In this document: piece after piece, positions 31,906-44,569 of the stretch
Layout of the letters: every line of letters starts with the position of its first letter
Position numbering within the stretch: position 1 is the stretch's first letter
NCBI RefSeq assembly: GCF_013394775.1
Contig: NZ_JABXYT010000001.1
Location: 1,192,501-1,256,500, forward strand
Direction: 5' to 3'
Source of the DNA: Oribacterium sp. oral taxon 102
GTDB lineage: Bacteria > Bacillota > Clostridia > Lachnospirales > Lachnospiraceae
DNA: 64,000 nt
Position numbers and translations under genes: made by a program
The notes under the pieces: model-generated
Databases searched by the model: none
What the model saw: the letters and a program-made list of their open reading frames with translations, nothing else
What the model was told of the DNA's origin: nothing

Positions 31906-32583
31906 CTACAGCTGGTTCAGAATGTCCGCGACATCGGAGTGGATCTCACTCTCGATATAGCTCTCGACGAATGCCTTCATGCTGTTTCTGCTGTAGCGAT
32001 TCCCATGGATGATCTCACCCAGCCGCCGTACGGTCTTTTCAACACAGTCATTGATAAGGATGTAATCGAACTGCCCTGCGCAGAGGATCTGTTCCTGTGC
32101 ATGGAGAATGTGGGCGTTCAGCGCCTCGGGATCCTGCCCGTGGCGGGCACGGATCCGTTCCTCGAGCTCATCCCAGGTCGGCGACATCAGAAAGATCAGC
32201 GTGCAGTCCGGGATACGGGAGCGGACGCGCATTGCATCCTCCACATCCTCGAGCAGCAGGACATTGTGCCCGGCGGCTCTGGCATCCAGAATCGGCTTGA
32301 TCGGCGTATCGTAGCCGTTCCGCTTATAGTAATGATAGTCAATCAGCTGATGTGTGCGGATCATCTGGTCGAATTCCTTGTGAGAAATGAAGAAATGCTC
32401 CCGTCCATCCACTTCATTTTCACGGGGCTCCCGGGTGGTGACGGTAGTACACTGCGTTGCATTGGGATGCTGCGCCAGATATTGCCGGAGTACGGTTCTC
32501 CGCCCTACCGCGTCCGGCCCTGCGAGGATAACCAACTGACCATATTCTGCGACCTTCTTGAAATACTCCTTCTCGTGATTCAT
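31906..32583 (-). CDS. guanylate kinase-like protein with altered P-loop
   Basis: 225 residues. The GMP-binding region is typical ('TTVTTREPRENEVDGREHFF', 'HQLIDYHYYKRNGYDTPIKP', 'NVLLLEDVEDAMRVR'), as is 'TLIFLMSPTWDELEERIRAR'. The P-loop reads 'GPDAVGRRT' where guanylate kinases have GxSGxGK(S/T): the ATP-binding lysine is arginine and the Ser-Gly is Asp-Ala. The C-terminus is about 25 residues longer than usual. It may be a weak kinase or a nucleotide sensor rather than the housekeeping Gmk. Confidence 0.8.
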   Translation of the reverse strand: MNHEKEYFKKVAEYGQLVILAGPDAVGRRTVLRQYLAQHPNATQCTTVTTREPRENEVDGREHFFISHKEFDQMIRTHQLIDYHYYKRNGYDTPIKPILDARAAGHNVLLLEDVEDAMRVRSRIPDCTLIFLMSPTWDELEERIRARHGQDPEALNAHILHAQEQILCAGQFDYILINDCVEKTVRRLGEIIHGNRYSRNSMKAFVESYIESEIHSDVADILNQL

Positions 32584-32835
32584 AAACCGCCTCCTGAAAA
32601 ATGATGAACAGCCGCTTTAAAAACCCGTTTGCATCAGGTATGTTGATTACTTAAAGGATACACGAAAAGGAAATAAATTTCAATTGTCAATACTTTGCAA
32701 AATGAGTTTCTTCTTAAAAAAAAGGGGGGATCTCGGCGCATCCGCATGGGAACGGACGGGACGATCCGGAGCTGATCGCTCCGACTGTGCCGCAGGGAGG
32801 AGCAGCTCCTATGCGAAGAGTGTGCCGGAGAGACA

Positions 32836-33363
32836 TCAGTCCGCCCAGAATACTCTGCCCTCTCTTCGTGCTGCTGCTTCCGGCAGCGCGCAGTCCATAT
32901 ATCCGACAGCACAGTGACCGATGCCTTCCCATTCTCCCTCGACGCCGAGCTCCCTCAGCCACTGCTGATATTCCGGAAGCTCGAAGGTTTCCCGCGCTCT
33001 GTGGATCCAGATGCTGCCGAGATGAAGCGAATGCGCCGCGAGCAGCATATTTCCCATGACGAGGCTTCCGTCATACACTCGGTTTGCCCAGCTCTTATCG
33101 GCGAGAACAATCAATATGACCGGCGCGCCGAAGAAGGGGTCGAAATCCTCCTGCCAGCCGCCGATCCTGCAGTTTGTGCGGGACAGCCTGTTCCGCATCG
33201 CCCTGTCTGTGACGGCGACGGTGATCGTCGACTGCTTTCCCTTGGCGCTTGGTGCATACAGTCCGGCTTCTATGATCTGCTCCAGCGTTTCTCTGGGCGG
33301 CATATCGGGCTTGAATCTGCGGATGCTGCGCCGTTCCTCCATTGCTCTGATGATCTCATTCAT
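32836..33363 (-). CDS. nitroreductase family protein
   Basis: 175 residues. FMN-binding 'MEERRSIRRFKPDMPP', 'AGLYAPSAKGKQ', 'SLVMGNMLLAAHSLHLGSIW', and the C-terminal 'GHCAVGYMD'. NAD(P)H-dependent flavoenzyme of unknown substrate. GAGGAAT before the ATG. Nothing notable in the 250 bases separating it from the kinase-like gene. Confidence 0.85.
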   Translation of the reverse strand: MNEIIRAMEERRSIRRFKPDMPPRETLEQIIEAGLYAPSAKGKQSTITVAVTDRAMRNRLSRTNCRIGGWQEDFDPFFGAPVILIVLADKSWANRVYDGSLVMGNMLLAAHSLHLGSIWIHRARETFELPEYQQWLRELGVEGEWEGIGHCAVGYMDCALPEAAARREGRVFWAD

Positions 33364-33590
33364 GGCGGATTCCTCCTTATCCGAAACCTTGTCCTCAATA
33401 ATCTGAGATATATTGTAGCATTGGTAGAATCGTACAACAAGCGCGGGCGCACATTCTCGGGCTTGTATTTTTACTTACATAAATCTTTATGCCTGATATT
33501 CCCCTTGAGAGCAAGCTTTTCATTATCGTATCAGTCATAAAATTCTGCCTGCCTGAACTGTTGCGAATTGTCACTTATTTCCTAAAAAAA

Positions 33591-33633
33591 TTAGCACTCT
33601 AGTATTGACTCTGCTAACAGAAGGGGATATAAT
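33591..33633 (+). promoter_or_regulatory. groESL promoter with near-CIRCE operator
   Basis: TTAGCACTC (33591-33599), 9 bases, CTCTGCTAA (33609-33617): a CIRCE inverted repeat with two mismatches in the right arm (consensus GAGTGCTAA). It overlaps TTGACT (33605-33610); TATAAT lies at 33628-33633 with a 17-nt spacer. HrcA repression of heat-shock expression is expected, perhaps weakened. Confidence 0.85.
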
Positions 33634-33705
33634 ACAGAAAGTTCCAAGAGGGACGGAGATTTGGAGTATAAGCTCAGATATAAAAGCAGACATAGGAGGT
33701 TCAGA

Positions 33706-35636
<1,931 letters not shown>

Positions 35637-35774
35637 GACTTGCGTTTCCATAAAGAAAACGTAAGTCTGTGCCCGGCAGCAGGCGAAGCCTCTTGTTTCG
35701 CGGAGCGAAATCGTGTGATGTCTTCCGGATAGAACACGACCCGGGCAAGCTCGGAGCGCACATGACATATAGGA

Positions 35775-35803
35775 GCGGGTGGACAGTCCCCCGCTTCTTT
35801 TGT
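35775..35803 (+). terminator. terminator after groEL
   Basis: GCGGG / CCCGC with loop TGGACAGTCC, then TTCTTTTG. The extended -10 TGTTATAAT (35801-35809) for the next gene follows at once. Confidence 0.6.
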
Positions 35804-35851
35804 TATAATTAAAGGACAGGACATTACCATACGGACAGCACAGGAGGAAAA

Positions 35852-36346
35852 ATGGATAATTATGTTGAGCATCTCGTGAAGCGGAAGGATCCCGGCTATT
35901 TCATGATACTGAAGCTTCTCTGCATTGTACTGGATATTTTCGGCATTCTGGCGGCGTTTCGCTTCGTTCCCGGGCTGCTCCTGCTGCTCCTCGCAGGGAT
36001 ACTGAGCTACTTTGTCTGGCTGTATGCGAGCGTGGAATACGAATACCTCTATATGGCGGGAAACTTTACCGTGGATATGGTGCTGAACAGGTCGCGGCGC
36101 AGAAAGAAGCTCGAAACAAATGCCGAAGAGCTCATCCTCATAGCGCCAAAGAGCTCCAGTACGGCAAGGGATGCGCTTCGAAGTCCATGCAGGGTCATGG
36201 ATCTCTCCGGGAATGGACCGGAGAATTTGAAATATGCCTATATTTTTTCCCGCGGCGGGGAGAAGCAGTGCTGCTACATAGAAATGACGGATAAGCTGCT
36301 GCGCGAGCTGCGTTTCCACAGTCCGTCCAAGGTGAAGATGCAGTGA
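35852..36346 (+). CDS. DUF6106-like membrane protein
   Basis: 164 residues, GGAGG before the ATG. Two adjacent membrane helices near residues 18-58 ('ILKLLCIVLDIFGILAAF', 'GLLLLLLAGILSYFVWLYA'), then a soluble alpha/beta tail with 'VEYEYLYMAGNFTVDMVLNR' and 'ELILIAPKSS', the DUF6106 pattern known from Lachnospiraceae. Function unknown. Confidence 0.75.
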   Translation: MDNYVEHLVKRKDPGYFMILKLLCIVLDIFGILAAFRFVPGLLLLLLAGILSYFVWLYASVEYEYLYMAGNFTVDMVLNRSRRRKKLETNAEELILIAPKSSSTARDALRSPCRVMDLSGNGPENLKYAYIFSRGGEKQCCYIEMTDKLLRELRFHSPSKVKMQ

Positions 36347-36353
36347 TATCCTG

Positions 36354-36382
36354 TTGATTTTGAAAAAAACGTGTGTTATAGT
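36354..36382 (+). promoter_or_regulatory. guaB promoter
   Basis: TTGATT 36354-36359, 17-nt spacer, TATAGT 36377-36382. No purine riboswitch recognised in the 75-nt leader. Confidence 0.65.
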
Positions 36383-36456
36383 ATCTGAAAATTTCAGGAG
36401 GCCGCGTCAGAGACTTCTAAATATACTTCACATTGAATGCGTCGAAAGGGGAAAAG

Positions 36457-37920
36457 ATGGCAAGAATGATCGGGGATGGGATTACTTTTGATGACGTGCT
36501 GCTGGTTCCGCAGTATTCAGATGTGGTTCCGAATGCGGTGGATATCAGTACGCGGCTTACAAACAGCATCCGCTTGAATATCCCGTTCCTCTCTGCGGGA
36601 ATGGATACGGTTACTGAGCATCAGATGGCGATTGCGATGGCGCGCTGCGGCGGGATCGGCATTGTCCATAAGAATATGACGATCGAGCAGCAGGCGGAAG
36701 AGGTGGATATGGTGAAGCGCTCTGAAAACGGCGTCATCACTGATCCGTTCTTCCTGAGTCCGGATCATACACTCCGGGATGCCAATGAGCTGATGGCGAA
36801 GTTCCGAATTTCCGGCGTTCCGATCACGGAGGGCAAGAAGCTTGTCGGCATCATCACGAACCGCGACCTCGTATTCGAGGAGGACTATACGAAGAAGATT
36901 CGGGAATGTATGACCTCGGAGCATCTCGTGACGGCGCGGGAGGGTACGACGCTCGACGAGGCGAAGGCAATTCTTGCCCGCGCCAAGGTCGAAAAGCTTC
37001 CGATCGTGGATGCGGAGGGCAATCTGAAGGGGCTTATCACCATCAAGGATATCGAGAAGCAGATGAAGTACCCGGACGCAGCGAAGGATCATCAGGGAAG
37101 ACTGCTCTGCGGCGCGGCGCTCGGTATCACGCAGGATGTGGTGGAGCGTGCGGCAGAGCTCATCAAGGCGCATGTCGATGTCGTTGTTCTGGATTCCGCG
37201 CATGGGCATTCCGGCAATGTCATTCGCTGCATCCGGATGCTGAAGGAGAAGTTCCCCGACCTTCAGCTCATTGCCGGCAATGTAGCGACCGGAGAGGCGA
37301 CAGAGGCGCTGATCAAGGCAGGTGCGGACTGCGTGAAGGTCGGGATCGGTCCCGGCTCGATCTGTACGACCCGCGTCGTGGCGGGGATCGGCGTACCGCA
37401 GATTTCTGCGGTGATGAATGCCTTCGAGGTGGCAGACAAATATGACATTCCGATTATTGCGGACGGCGGTATCCAGTATTCGGGCGATGTCGTGAAGGCG
37501 ATCGCGGCAGGCGGCTCCACAGTGATGATGGGCTCGGTTTTTGCGGGCTGCGACGAGGCGCCGGGAGAGTTTGAGCTCTATCAGGGAAGAAAGTACAAGG
37601 TCTATCGCGGCATGGGCTCTATGGGTGCGATGCGGCAGAAGAACGGCTCCTCGGACAGGTATTTTCAGGCGGGCGCGAAGAAGCTCGTCCCGGAGGGCGT
37701 AGAGGGACGCGTAGCATATAAGGGCAAGGTGGAGGACACGATCTTCCAGTTTATCGGCGGTCTCCGTGCAGGCATGGGCTACTGTGGCGCGGCAAATATC
37801 ACGCTCCTGCAGAAGAATTCCCAGTTCGTGAGGATTTCGGCGGCATCTCTCAAGGAGTCCCACCCGCACGATATCCAGATCACGAAGGAGGCACCAAACT
37901 ATTCCTCAGACAGCATTTAA
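36457..37920 (+). CDS. guaB: IMP dehydrogenase
   Basis: 487 residues from ATG 36457 after AAAGGGG. Two CBS domains at about 95-205 ('[20 protein letters not shown]', '[20 protein letters not shown]') inserted in the TIM barrel; the catalytic loop '[13 protein letters not shown]' carries the active Cys; '[16 protein letters not shown]' and 'GMGSMGAM' bind phosphate. Converts IMP to XMP for guanine nucleotide synthesis. Confidence 0.98.
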   Translation: MARMIGDGITFDDVLLVPQYSDVVPNAVDISTRLTNSIRLNIPFLSAGMDTVTEHQMAIAMARCGGIGIVHKNMTIEQQAEEVDMVKRSENGVITDPFFLSPDHTLRDANELMAKFRISGVPITEGKKLVGIITNRDLVFEEDYTKKIRECMTSEHLVTAREGTTLDEAKAILARAKVEKLPIVDAEGNLKGLITIKDIEKQMKYPDAAKDHQGRLLCGAALGITQDVVERAAELIKAHVDVVVLDSAHGHSGNVIRCIRMLKEKFPDLQLIAGNVATGEATEALIKAGADCVKVGIGPGSICTTRVVAGIGVPQISAVMNAFEVADKYDIPIIADGGIQYSGDVVKAIAAGGSTVMMGSVFAGCDEAPGEFELYQGRKYKVYRGMGSMGAMRQKNGSSDRYFQAGAKKLVPEGVEGRVAYKGKVEDTIFQFIGGLRAGMGYCGAANITLLQKNSQFVRISAASLKESHPHDIQITKEAPNYSSDSI

Positions 37921-37976
37921 TGCCGGATGCCTGCGGCTTGTGCGGAGCCTTGCGCTTCGAGCCTTGAGAAATTTCG

Positions 37977-38010
37977 AAAAAAGATCAGACTTTTCGGCCT
38001 GATCTTTTTT
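37977..38010 (+). terminator. terminator after guaB
   Basis: AAAAAGATCAG pairs with CTGATCTTTTTT. Symmetric A/T flanks. Confidence 0.85.
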
Positions 38011-38027
38011 GGCTTATTAAGATGTGG

Positions 38028-38160
38028 TATAATATAACTACAGTGTCGAAAGTTTGATCCCATGGGATGCTTGCATCCAGGTGGGAGGAAGACTTTACGA
38101 CACGCCCCATATGAAGCACGAAGCGGCGCGGCAGCGGCACGAAAGTGCGGAATAGGGGGG
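38028..38160. repeat. two-hairpin intergenic repeat, copy 1, with promoter-like start
   Basis: Extended -10 TGGTATAAT ends at 38033. Hairpin 1 (38043-38103) pairs GTGTCG/CGACAC, AAAGT/ACTTT, TCCCA/TGGGA and GGATG/CATCC around a CTTG loop. Hairpin 2 (38105-38160) has GCAC-GAAA-GTGC and CCCC/GGGG ends. 'ATGAAGCACGAAGCG' in hairpin 2 recurs as ATGAGCACGAAGCG at 51487 and ATGAACACAAGGCG at 47264. Forms the leader of nadE here. Confidence 0.6.
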
Positions 38161-38222
38161 GATTACGGGAATCGCGAAGCAGTGGAGCAATCCGAATTAT
38201 AAAATGAGAAGAGGACGAAAGA

Positions 38223-40217
38223 ATGCTGGAGGGCTTTGTCCGCGTAGCGGCAGCGACACCGAGTCTGCGGGTCGCTGATACGGAATACAACAGTGAGGAG
38301 ATCCTCCGCAGTATGCGGGAGGCGAGCGAGGCGGGCGCCGGCGTGATCGTATTCCCGGAGCTTGCTGTGAGCGGTTATACCTGTGCCGATCTGTTCTGGC
38401 AGACGGCGCTTCGAGACGGCGCGGAGGAGGCGCTCTCCCGGATTCTGGAGGGGAGTCGGGAGCTTCCTCTGCTTTGCTTCTTAGGCTATCCGCTCTATAC
38501 CGGAGGAAAGCTCTACAATACTGCGGCGGTGCTGTGCCGCGGCAGAGTACTGGGCTTCGTGCCGAAGAAGAACCTCCCGAATTATGGAGAGTTCTATGAG
38601 CTCCGCTGGTTCACGGCAGGGGCGGAGGAGCCGCGGGAAATCGATTTCCTTGATCGGAGAAGCGGAGAACGCTATTCGGTGCCGTTTGGGATGCGGCTTT
38701 TGTTCCGGGAGGAGAATATGCCGGAGCTCTGCCTCGCGGCGGAGCTCTGTGAGGATGTCTGGGTGGCGGATACACCCTCCACTGCGCATGCGGCTGCAGG
38801 AGCGGTGATTCTTGCGAACTGCTCCGCCTCGGACGAGCTGGTCGGCAAGCAGCAGTATCGCCGTGAGCTGCTCCGCGCGACGAGCGCGCGTCTTCTGGCG
38901 GCATATATCTACGCCAGCGCAGGAGAGGGGGAATCGACGCAGGATCTGGTATTCGGCGGACAGAGCATGATCTGCGGGAATGGAGCCGTGCTCTCCGAGA
39001 ATCCGCTCTATACGGCTGCGGTGCAGTATGCGGACATCGATCTCCAGCGGATCTGTCACGAGCGGCTTCGCAGAAACAGCTGCCCGCCGTCTGCCGCAGA
39101 CAATTACCGTGAGATCCGCTTCTCTCTGCGGGGGCTGCGGGATGTTTCTCTCCGGCGCTTCGTTGACCCGCATCCCTTCGTGCCTGGCGACGAACGCCTT
39201 CGTGCCGAGAGATGTGAAGAGATCCTGAATATTCAGGCGAGAGGTCTCAAGAAGCGGCTGATGCATATTCATGCGGAAAAGGTAGTGATCGGGATCAGCG
39301 GAGGGCTGGATTCCACGTTGGCGCTGCTTGTCGCAGCGCGCTGCTTCGACCTTCTGGGGCTTCCCAGAGAGAACATTCTCTCCATCACCATGCCGGCCTT
39401 CGGAACGACGGATCGCACCTATCATAATGCCGTGCTGCTGACGGATCGGCTTCATGCGTCACTTCGGGAGATCCCCATCCGGCAGGCGGTGCTGGAGCAT
39501 TTCGCGGAGATCGGGCACGATCCCTCGAAGCATGATGTGGTTTATGAAAATGCACAGGCGCGGGAGCGCACACAGGTTCTGATGGACATTGCGAATGCGG
39601 AAAGGGCGATCGTGATCGGAACCGGAGATCTCAGCGAGCTTGCGCTGGGCTGGGCGACCTATAACGGGGATCATATCTCGATGTATGCGGTCAATGTCGG
39701 TGTGCCGAAGACGCTGGTTCGTCACCTGGTGAAATACTGTGCGGACAGCTGCGAGGACAGAGCGCTCGCGGATACCCTTCGGGATATTCTGGATACGCCG
39801 GTTAGCCCGGAGCTGCTGCCGCCGGAGGAGGGGAAAATCAGTCAAAGGACGGAGGATCTGGTCGGACCGTATGAGCTCCATGATTTCTTTCTCTATCAGA
39901 TTCTGCGCTGGGGATTCTCGCCGCGGAAGGTCTGCGCATTGGCATGCTATGCCTTCAGTACGGCGAATCTGGAGCTCCGCGGGCTTCCGGAGAGACAGGA
40001 ACAGGACGACTCCCTGAACTACCATAGCTATGACAGAGAAACCATTCTGAAATGGCTGCGGGTATTCTATCAAAGATTCTTTTCCCAGCAGTTCAAGCGG
40101 AGCTGCCTGCCGGATGGCCCGAAGGTGGGATCTGTGGCAGTGTCCCCGAGAGGAGATCTCCGTATGCCGAGCGACGCTGTTTCATCCCGCTGGCTTATGG
40201 AACTGGAAATGCTCTAA
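38223..40217 (+). CDS. nadE: glutamine-dependent NAD+ synthetase
   Basis: 664 residues. N-terminal nitrilase/glutaminase domain: Glu in '[20 protein letters not shown]', Lys in '[20 protein letters not shown]', Cys in '[13 protein letters not shown]'. C-terminal synthetase: '[20 protein letters not shown]' P-loop, '[19 protein letters not shown]'. Amidates nicotinic acid adenine dinucleotide with ammonia channelled from glutamine. ATG preceded by AAGAGGACG. Confidence 0.97.
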   Translation: MLEGFVRVAAATPSLRVADTEYNSEEILRSMREASEAGAGVIVFPELAVSGYTCADLFWQTALRDGAEEALSRILEGSRELPLLCFLGYPLYTGGKLYNTAAVLCRGRVLGFVPKKNLPNYGEFYELRWFTAGAEEPREIDFLDRRSGERYSVPFGMRLLFREENMPELCLAAELCEDVWVADTPSTAHAAAGAVILANCSASDELVGKQQYRRELLRATSARLLAAYIYASAGEGESTQDLVFGGQSMICGNGAVLSENPLYTAAVQYADIDLQRICHERLRRNSCPPSAADNYREIRFSLRGLRDVSLRRFVDPHPFVPGDERLRAERCEEILNIQARGLKKRLMHIHAEKVVIGISGGLDSTLALLVAARCFDLLGLPRENILSITMPAFGTTDRTYHNAVLLTDRLHASLREIPIRQAVLEHFAEIGHDPSKHDVVYENAQARERTQVLMDIANAERAIVIGTGDLSELALGWATYNGDHISMYAVNVGVPKTLVRHLVKYCADSCEDRALADTLRDILDTPVSPELLPPEEGKISQRTEDLVGPYELHDFFLYQILRWGFSPRKVCALACYAFSTANLELRGLPERQEQDDSLNYHSYDRETILKWLRVFYQRFFSQQFKRSCLPDGPKVGSVAVSPRGDLRMPSDAVSSRWLMELEML

Positions 40218-40415
40218 AAGTATAAATATTTATTTTGTTGCATATATTTGGATAATATGCCGGTATACAGCTAAGAAAGCCCTGATTAAAGTTGGGAGGA
40301 GTTTCTGCCAATAGGCGTGATACCCTGAATGAAAGCGTCTTTTTGATGGCCTAAGGAACGGGTATATGCGTCATGAATAAATCAGTGCTTCCATAAATCG
40401 CTTGAAAGGAAAAGC

Positions 40416-41195
40416 TTGAAGGTAATTACATCTATATCGAATAAATATGTAAGAGAGGCGCGCGACCTCCTGAGGAAACCGAGGCTTCGGAGAGAGCGCA
40501 GACTTTTCGTGGCGGAGGGAGAGCGGCTTTGCGAGGAGATTCCGGCGGAACGGATCGAGCGTATTTTCCTGACAGAGGACTACGCGGGACGTCTGCCGCA
40601 GGGCTTTTCGCAGATAGAGTCTGCCGGAAGGGTCTACAGGCTTTCGAGGATACTGATGGAGCAGATTTCCGACACGAAGACAAGTCAGGGCATTCTCTGC
40701 ATCGTTCGCATGAAGGAGGCGGAGAAGCTGCGCGGTGATTTCTTCCTCCTGCTGGAGACGATACAGGATCCGGGAAATCTGGGGACAATGTTCCGAACCG
40801 CGGAGGCGGCAGGCGTGACGGGGATCGTGATGGATCAAGGCTGTGCCGATGTCTATTCGCCCAAGGTGGTACGCGCTACAATGGGGGCGCTCTACCGTAT
40901 GCCGTTTCGGATCGTGGAGGATCTTCCTGCCGCGGTGGAGCAGCTCAAGGCAAGGGGCGTGAGGGTTTACGCGGCGCATCTCAGGGCGGAACGGAGCTGT
41001 TATTCCTACAGCTTTCGAACGCCAACCGCGTTTCTGATCGGGAATGAGGGCAGCGGGCTGAGCACAGCGCTCGCAGAGAGGGCGACGGACTACCTCCGGA
41101 TTCCGATGGAGGGAGACGCGGAATCCCTGAACGCGGCGGCAGCGGCGGCAGTGCTGCTGTACGAGACGCTGCGGCAGCGGCAGGCAGGAAAATAG
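40416..41195 (+). CDS. TrmH/SpoU-family rRNA 2'-O-methyltransferase
   Basis: 259 residues from TTG 40416 behind GAAAGGA. N-terminal substrate-binding part ('ISNKYVREARDLLRK', 'RLFVAEGERLCEE'), then the SPOUT trefoil knot motifs 'ETIQDPGNLGTMFRTAEAAG', 'FLIGNEGSGLS' and 'IPMEGDAESLNAAAAAAVLL'. RlmB/TsnR-like; exact rRNA site unknown. The 198 nt before it show no gene. Confidence 0.9.
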   Translation: MKVITSISNKYVREARDLLRKPRLRRERRLFVAEGERLCEEIPAERIERIFLTEDYAGRLPQGFSQIESAGRVYRLSRILMEQISDTKTSQGILCIVRMKEAEKLRGDFFLLLETIQDPGNLGTMFRTAEAAGVTGIVMDQGCADVYSPKVVRATMGALYRMPFRIVEDLPAAVEQLKARGVRVYAAHLRAERSCYSYSFRTPTAFLIGNEGSGLSTALAERATDYLRIPMEGDAESLNAAAAAAVLLYETLRQRQAGK

Positions 41196-41288
41196 TTCGG
41201 GAGGCGAGCGCTTCGGAGCAGCGGAGCAGCGCGCAGGACTGATTGGCACCGAGGCTTTCGGCATGGGCTTACAATGTGAGGAGGGAAT

Positions 41289-42314
41289 ATGGCAGAGCTG
41301 AAGGGCAGGGACTTTTTGAAGCTTCTGGATTTCACGCCGGAGGAGATCCGATATCTTCTGGATCTGTCGCACAGGCTGAAGGCAGAGAAGAAGGCGGGGA
41401 TAGCCGCAGGGAAGCAGCATCTGCATGAATGCAGCTTTCCCGGGAAAAATATCGCCCTGATCTTCGAGAAGAGCTCGACTAGGACACGCTGCGCCTTCGA
41501 GGTGGCGGCTTCTGATCTCGGGATGGGCTCTACCTATCTCGGCCCCAGCGGGACGCAGATCGGCGGGAAGGAAACAATCGCGGATACCGCGCGGGTGCTC
41601 AGCGGGATGTACGACGGCATTGAGTATCGCGGCTTCGGACAGGAAATCGTGGAGGAGCTCGCAGCATATGCTTCGGTTCCGGTGTGGAACGGGCTGACGA
41701 ACGAGTTTCATCCGACGCAGATGCTGGCGGATCTTATGACGATAGAGGAGCAGCTCGGCACGCTCCGGGGCAGGAAGCTCTGCTATATGGGAGACGCCCG
41801 GTACAATATGGGAAATTCTTATATGGTCGCCTGTGCGAAGATGGGGCTGCACTACACCGCCTGCTGTCCGAGGGAGTATTTCCCGTCGGAGGAGCTGCGC
41901 CGTAAATGTGAGGAAATCGCCGCAGAATCCGGCGCGGAAATCACATTGACAGAGGATATCCGGGAGGGCTGCGGGGCTGCGGATGTAATCTGCACGGATG
42001 TCTGGGTTTCCATGGGAGAGCCGGATGAGGTCTGGGAAAAGCGGATTCGGGATCTTTCCCCGTATCAGGTCAATCGGACGGCGATGGAGCTTGCCGGAGA
42101 GCACTGTATTTTTCTGCACTGTCTCCCCGCCTTTCACAATGCGGGAACCGGCATTGGCAAAGAGATAGAGAAAAAATTCGGCATCAGCGAAATGGAGGTG
42201 ACGGACGAGGTGTTTGAGTCTGCGCAGTCGCATGTCTTCCGGCAGGCGGAGAACCGGATGCACACCATCAAGGCGGTAATATATGCGACGCTCGGGGGGA
42301 AAAGTGCGGAATGA
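41289..42314 (+). CDS. argF: ornithine carbamoyltransferase
   Basis: 341 residues. Carbamoyl phosphate site '[20 protein letters not shown]', '[20 protein letters not shown]', ornithine site 'DVWVSMGE', and 'HCLPAF' with the catalytic Cys. Transfers carbamoyl to ornithine to give citrulline; could act in arginine synthesis or in the deiminase pathway (arcB). No other arg/arc gene is adjacent, so the direction is not settled. Confidence 0.93.
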   Translation: MAELKGRDFLKLLDFTPEEIRYLLDLSHRLKAEKKAGIAAGKQHLHECSFPGKNIALIFEKSSTRTRCAFEVAASDLGMGSTYLGPSGTQIGGKETIADTARVLSGMYDGIEYRGFGQEIVEELAAYASVPVWNGLTNEFHPTQMLADLMTIEEQLGTLRGRKLCYMGDARYNMGNSYMVACAKMGLHYTACCPREYFPSEELRRKCEEIAAESGAEITLTEDIREGCGAADVICTDVWVSMGEPDEVWEKRIRDLSPYQVNRTAMELAGEHCIFLHCLPAFHNAGTGIGKEIEKKFGISEMEVTDEVFESAQSHVFRQAENRMHTIKAVIYATLGGKSAE

Positions 42315-42607
42315 GGGTGAAAAATGGATCCAGAGGGGATTCCTTCACGCTGCTGCTGGTCAACATTGTACTGGGAGTGGTTCTCGTGGTGATGGCAGTG
42401 ATGGCGTTTCTGAATCCGGAGGAAAACATGGTACTGTTTCCGCTGATCTTTTTTGTGGCGGCGGCGATGCGTTTCAGCAATGCGGTTTACAGCTTTCTGA
42501 ATGTCGAGCATGAGAAAAAATGGAAGTCCGGAGGGCTGCGGGATCTGATTCTGGGAATCGTAATATTCGTGCTGGGCATCATAGCGGCGGTCGGCGTGTG
42601 GAGCTAG
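42311..42607 (+). CDS. small membrane protein (98 aa)
   Basis: Start overlaps the preceding stop (ATGA). Three hydrophobic segments: '[20 protein letters not shown]', '[20 protein letters not shown]', '[19 protein letters not shown]'. Similar in shape to DUF308-type proteins, but no firm family. Confidence 0.75.
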   Translation: MRVKNGSRGDSFTLLLVNIVLGVVLVVMAVMAFLNPEENMVLFPLIFFVAAAMRFSNAVYSFLNVEHEKKWKSGGLRDLILGIVIFVLGIIAAVGVWS

Positions 42608-42639
42608 GAGATATCGCTTTTGATAGAAGGAGGTCTGGA

Positions 42640-43788
42640 TTGGATAGGGGAGAGCTGCTCAGGAGAATCGAAGGACTGTGTGGGAAAGCAAAAAAAAACA
42701 AGAATTCTATTGATGCCAATGAGATCGCGGAGACATTTCGGGATGCGGGTCTCAACGAGGAGCAGCTGTCGGAGCTGGAGCGGCTCTTCGAGCGTAGAGG
42801 GATCGATGTCAATCCGGTCGTAGACGAAACGGAGATCCGGAAAATGGAGAGCGGGAAGACAGAGGAGGAGCTGGAACCGCCGGACGAGAATATCTTTTTG
42901 GAGGAGGACAAGGAAGCGTCCGAGATCGATTTCGATGCGGTGGAGCTGCTGGAGGGCGTCAGCACCGAGGATCCGGTTCGGATGTATCTGAAGGAGATCG
43001 GGACGGTGCCGCTGCTCACTGCTGAAAAGGAATATGAGCTTGCGATACGGAAGGAGCAGGGGGACGAGTATGCGAAGCAGCGGCTGATCGAGGCGAATCT
43101 TCGGCTGGTGGTCTCCATCGCGAAGCGATATACCGGACGCGGCATGAGCTTTCTGGATCTCGTGCAGGAGGGGAATCTCGGATTGATCAAGGGGGTTGAG
43201 AAGTTCAATCCGGAGAAGGGCTTCAAGCTTTCGACCTATGCGACCTGGTGGATACGGCAGTCCGTCACGCGGGCGCTGGCGGATCAGGCACGGACGATCC
43301 GGGTTCCGGTACACATGGTCGAGACGATCAACAAGCTGTCCAAAATGCAGCGTAGGCTGACGCTGGAGCTTGGCTATGAGCCTTCTACGAAGGAGCTTGC
43401 AGAAGCGCTGGAGATGAGTGAGGAAAAGGTGCAGGAAATCATGCAGATTGCCCGGGAGCCTGCTTCTCTGGAAACACCGATCGGGGAGGAGGACGACTCT
43501 AATCTCGGGGATTTCGTCGCGGATTCCAATGTACTGACACCGGAGGGCAATGTGGAGAGCGTCATGCTGCGGGAGCATATCGATCTCCTGCTGCGGGATC
43601 TGAAGGAACGGGAGCGGCAGGTGCTGATCCTGCGTTTCGGGCTGGCGGACGGACATCCGCGGACACTCGAGGAGGTCGGGAGGGAATTCAAGGTGACGAG
43701 AGAACGGATCCGGCAGATCGAAGCGAAGGCGCTCCGAAAGCTTCGGAATCCGATGCGTTCGAAGCGAATTCGTGATTTCCTGAATTGA
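42640..43788 (+). CDS. rpoD: RNA polymerase primary sigma factor RpoD (SigA)
   Basis: 382 residues from TTG 42640, which follows AAGGAGG (42627-42633). Region 1.1-like start ('[20 protein letters not shown]'), region 1.2 '[20 protein letters not shown]', region 2 '[20 protein letters not shown]' with the -10 recognition helix, region 3, and region 4 '[20 protein letters not shown]'. Directs vegetative transcription. It sits away from dnaG, its common neighbour in Firmicutes. Confidence 0.96.
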   Translation: MDRGELLRRIEGLCGKAKKNKNSIDANEIAETFRDAGLNEEQLSELERLFERRGIDVNPVVDETEIRKMESGKTEEELEPPDENIFLEEDKEASEIDFDAVELLEGVSTEDPVRMYLKEIGTVPLLTAEKEYELAIRKEQGDEYAKQRLIEANLRLVVSIAKRYTGRGMSFLDLVQEGNLGLIKGVEKFNPEKGFKLSTYATWWIRQSVTRALADQARTIRVPVHMVETINKLSKMQRRLTLELGYEPSTKELAEALEMSEEKVQEIMQIAREPASLETPIGEEDDSNLGDFVADSNVLTPEGNVESVMLREHIDLLLRDLKERERQVLILRFGLADGHPRTLEEVGREFKVTRERIRQIEAKALRKLRNPMRSKRIRDFLN

Positions 43789-43870
43789 GAAAGCGATGAT
43801 TTTTCTTCGCGTGAGGGCATGGATTTCAGTGACAGAGTGAGCAGGGAGAGAAGGAAGAGAAGGAAGAGGA

Positions 43871-44569
43871 ATGAAGGAAGGAGAGAAGCAGGGAGGGAGA
43901 GCGGCGGAAAAGCCGAAGCAGAGGCAGAACTATGCGCTGCTTCTCGAGAGGCTGATTCAGGAGCAGGTCGGCAGGAGACCGCGGCTTTTGCTTCATGCCT
44001 GCTGTGCGCCCTGCTCCAGCGCCGTGCTGGAACAAATCGCGAGGTATTTCCGCATCACGATCTACTATTATAATCCGAATATTATGACGGAGGAGGAATT
44101 TCGCTACCGTGCCGCGGAGCTCAGGAGACTGCTTTCGGAAATGGGACTTTCGGGGATCGAGCTGCTGGTTCCGGCGTATCGTCATCAGGAATTCTTGGAG
44201 ATTGCGAGGGGACTGGAGAGGGAGCCGGAGAGAGGGAAGCGCTGCCTCAGGTGCTATGAGCAGCGGCTTCGGAGAACCGCGGAGGCGCTCCGAGAGCATA
44301 ACCGATGTGCGGATATGGATGCACAGTTTGATTACTTCTGTACGACGCTGACGATTTCCCCGATGAAGGATGCACAGATCCTGAATGAGATCGGTATGCG
44401 GATCGCGGAGGAGCTGGGGCTTCATTTTCTCCCTTCGGACTTCAAGAAAAAGGGCGGCTATCTCCGTTCCACGGAGCTGTCTCGGGAGTATGCGCTCTAC
44501 CGGCAGGATTACTGCGGCTGCGAGTTTTCGAAGGCGGAGACGCAGCGGAAGCGGCGGGCGCTTTCTTGA
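43871..44569 (+). CDS. queH: epoxyqueuosine reductase QueH
   Basis: 232 residues. 'RLLLHACCAPCSSAVLEQIA' (Cys-Cys-x-x-Cys), 'YYYNPNIMTEEEFRYRAAEL', 'GKRCLRCYEQRL', 'DYFCTTLTISPMKDAQILNE', 'LYRQDYCGCEFS' define QueH (former DUF208), the cobalamin-independent last step of queuosine synthesis in tRNA. The start at 43871 may include a short basic extension. Confidence 0.92.
   Translation: MKEGEKQGGRAAEKPKQRQNYALLLERLIQEQVGRRPRLLLHACCAPCSSAVLEQIARYFRITIYYYNPNIMTEEEFRYRAAELRRLLSEMGLSGIELLVPAYRHQEFLEIARGLEREPERGKRCLRCYEQRLRRTAEALREHNRCADMDAQFDYFCTTLTISPMKDAQILNEIGMRIAEELGLHFLPSDFKKKGGYLRSTELSREYALYRQDYCGCEFSKAETQRKRRALS

Noticed and set aside
38041-38165. SRP RNA, 6S RNA or a nadE riboswitch
   Set aside because: No GGAAGCAG-type SRP core, no 6S bubble, and the same layout recurs at 47.2 and 51.4 kb, so a repeat is the better explanation.
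40218-40415. Remnant of an insertion sequence before the rRNA methyltransferase
   Set aside because: No inverted ends, no transposase fragment and no target duplication could be seen.
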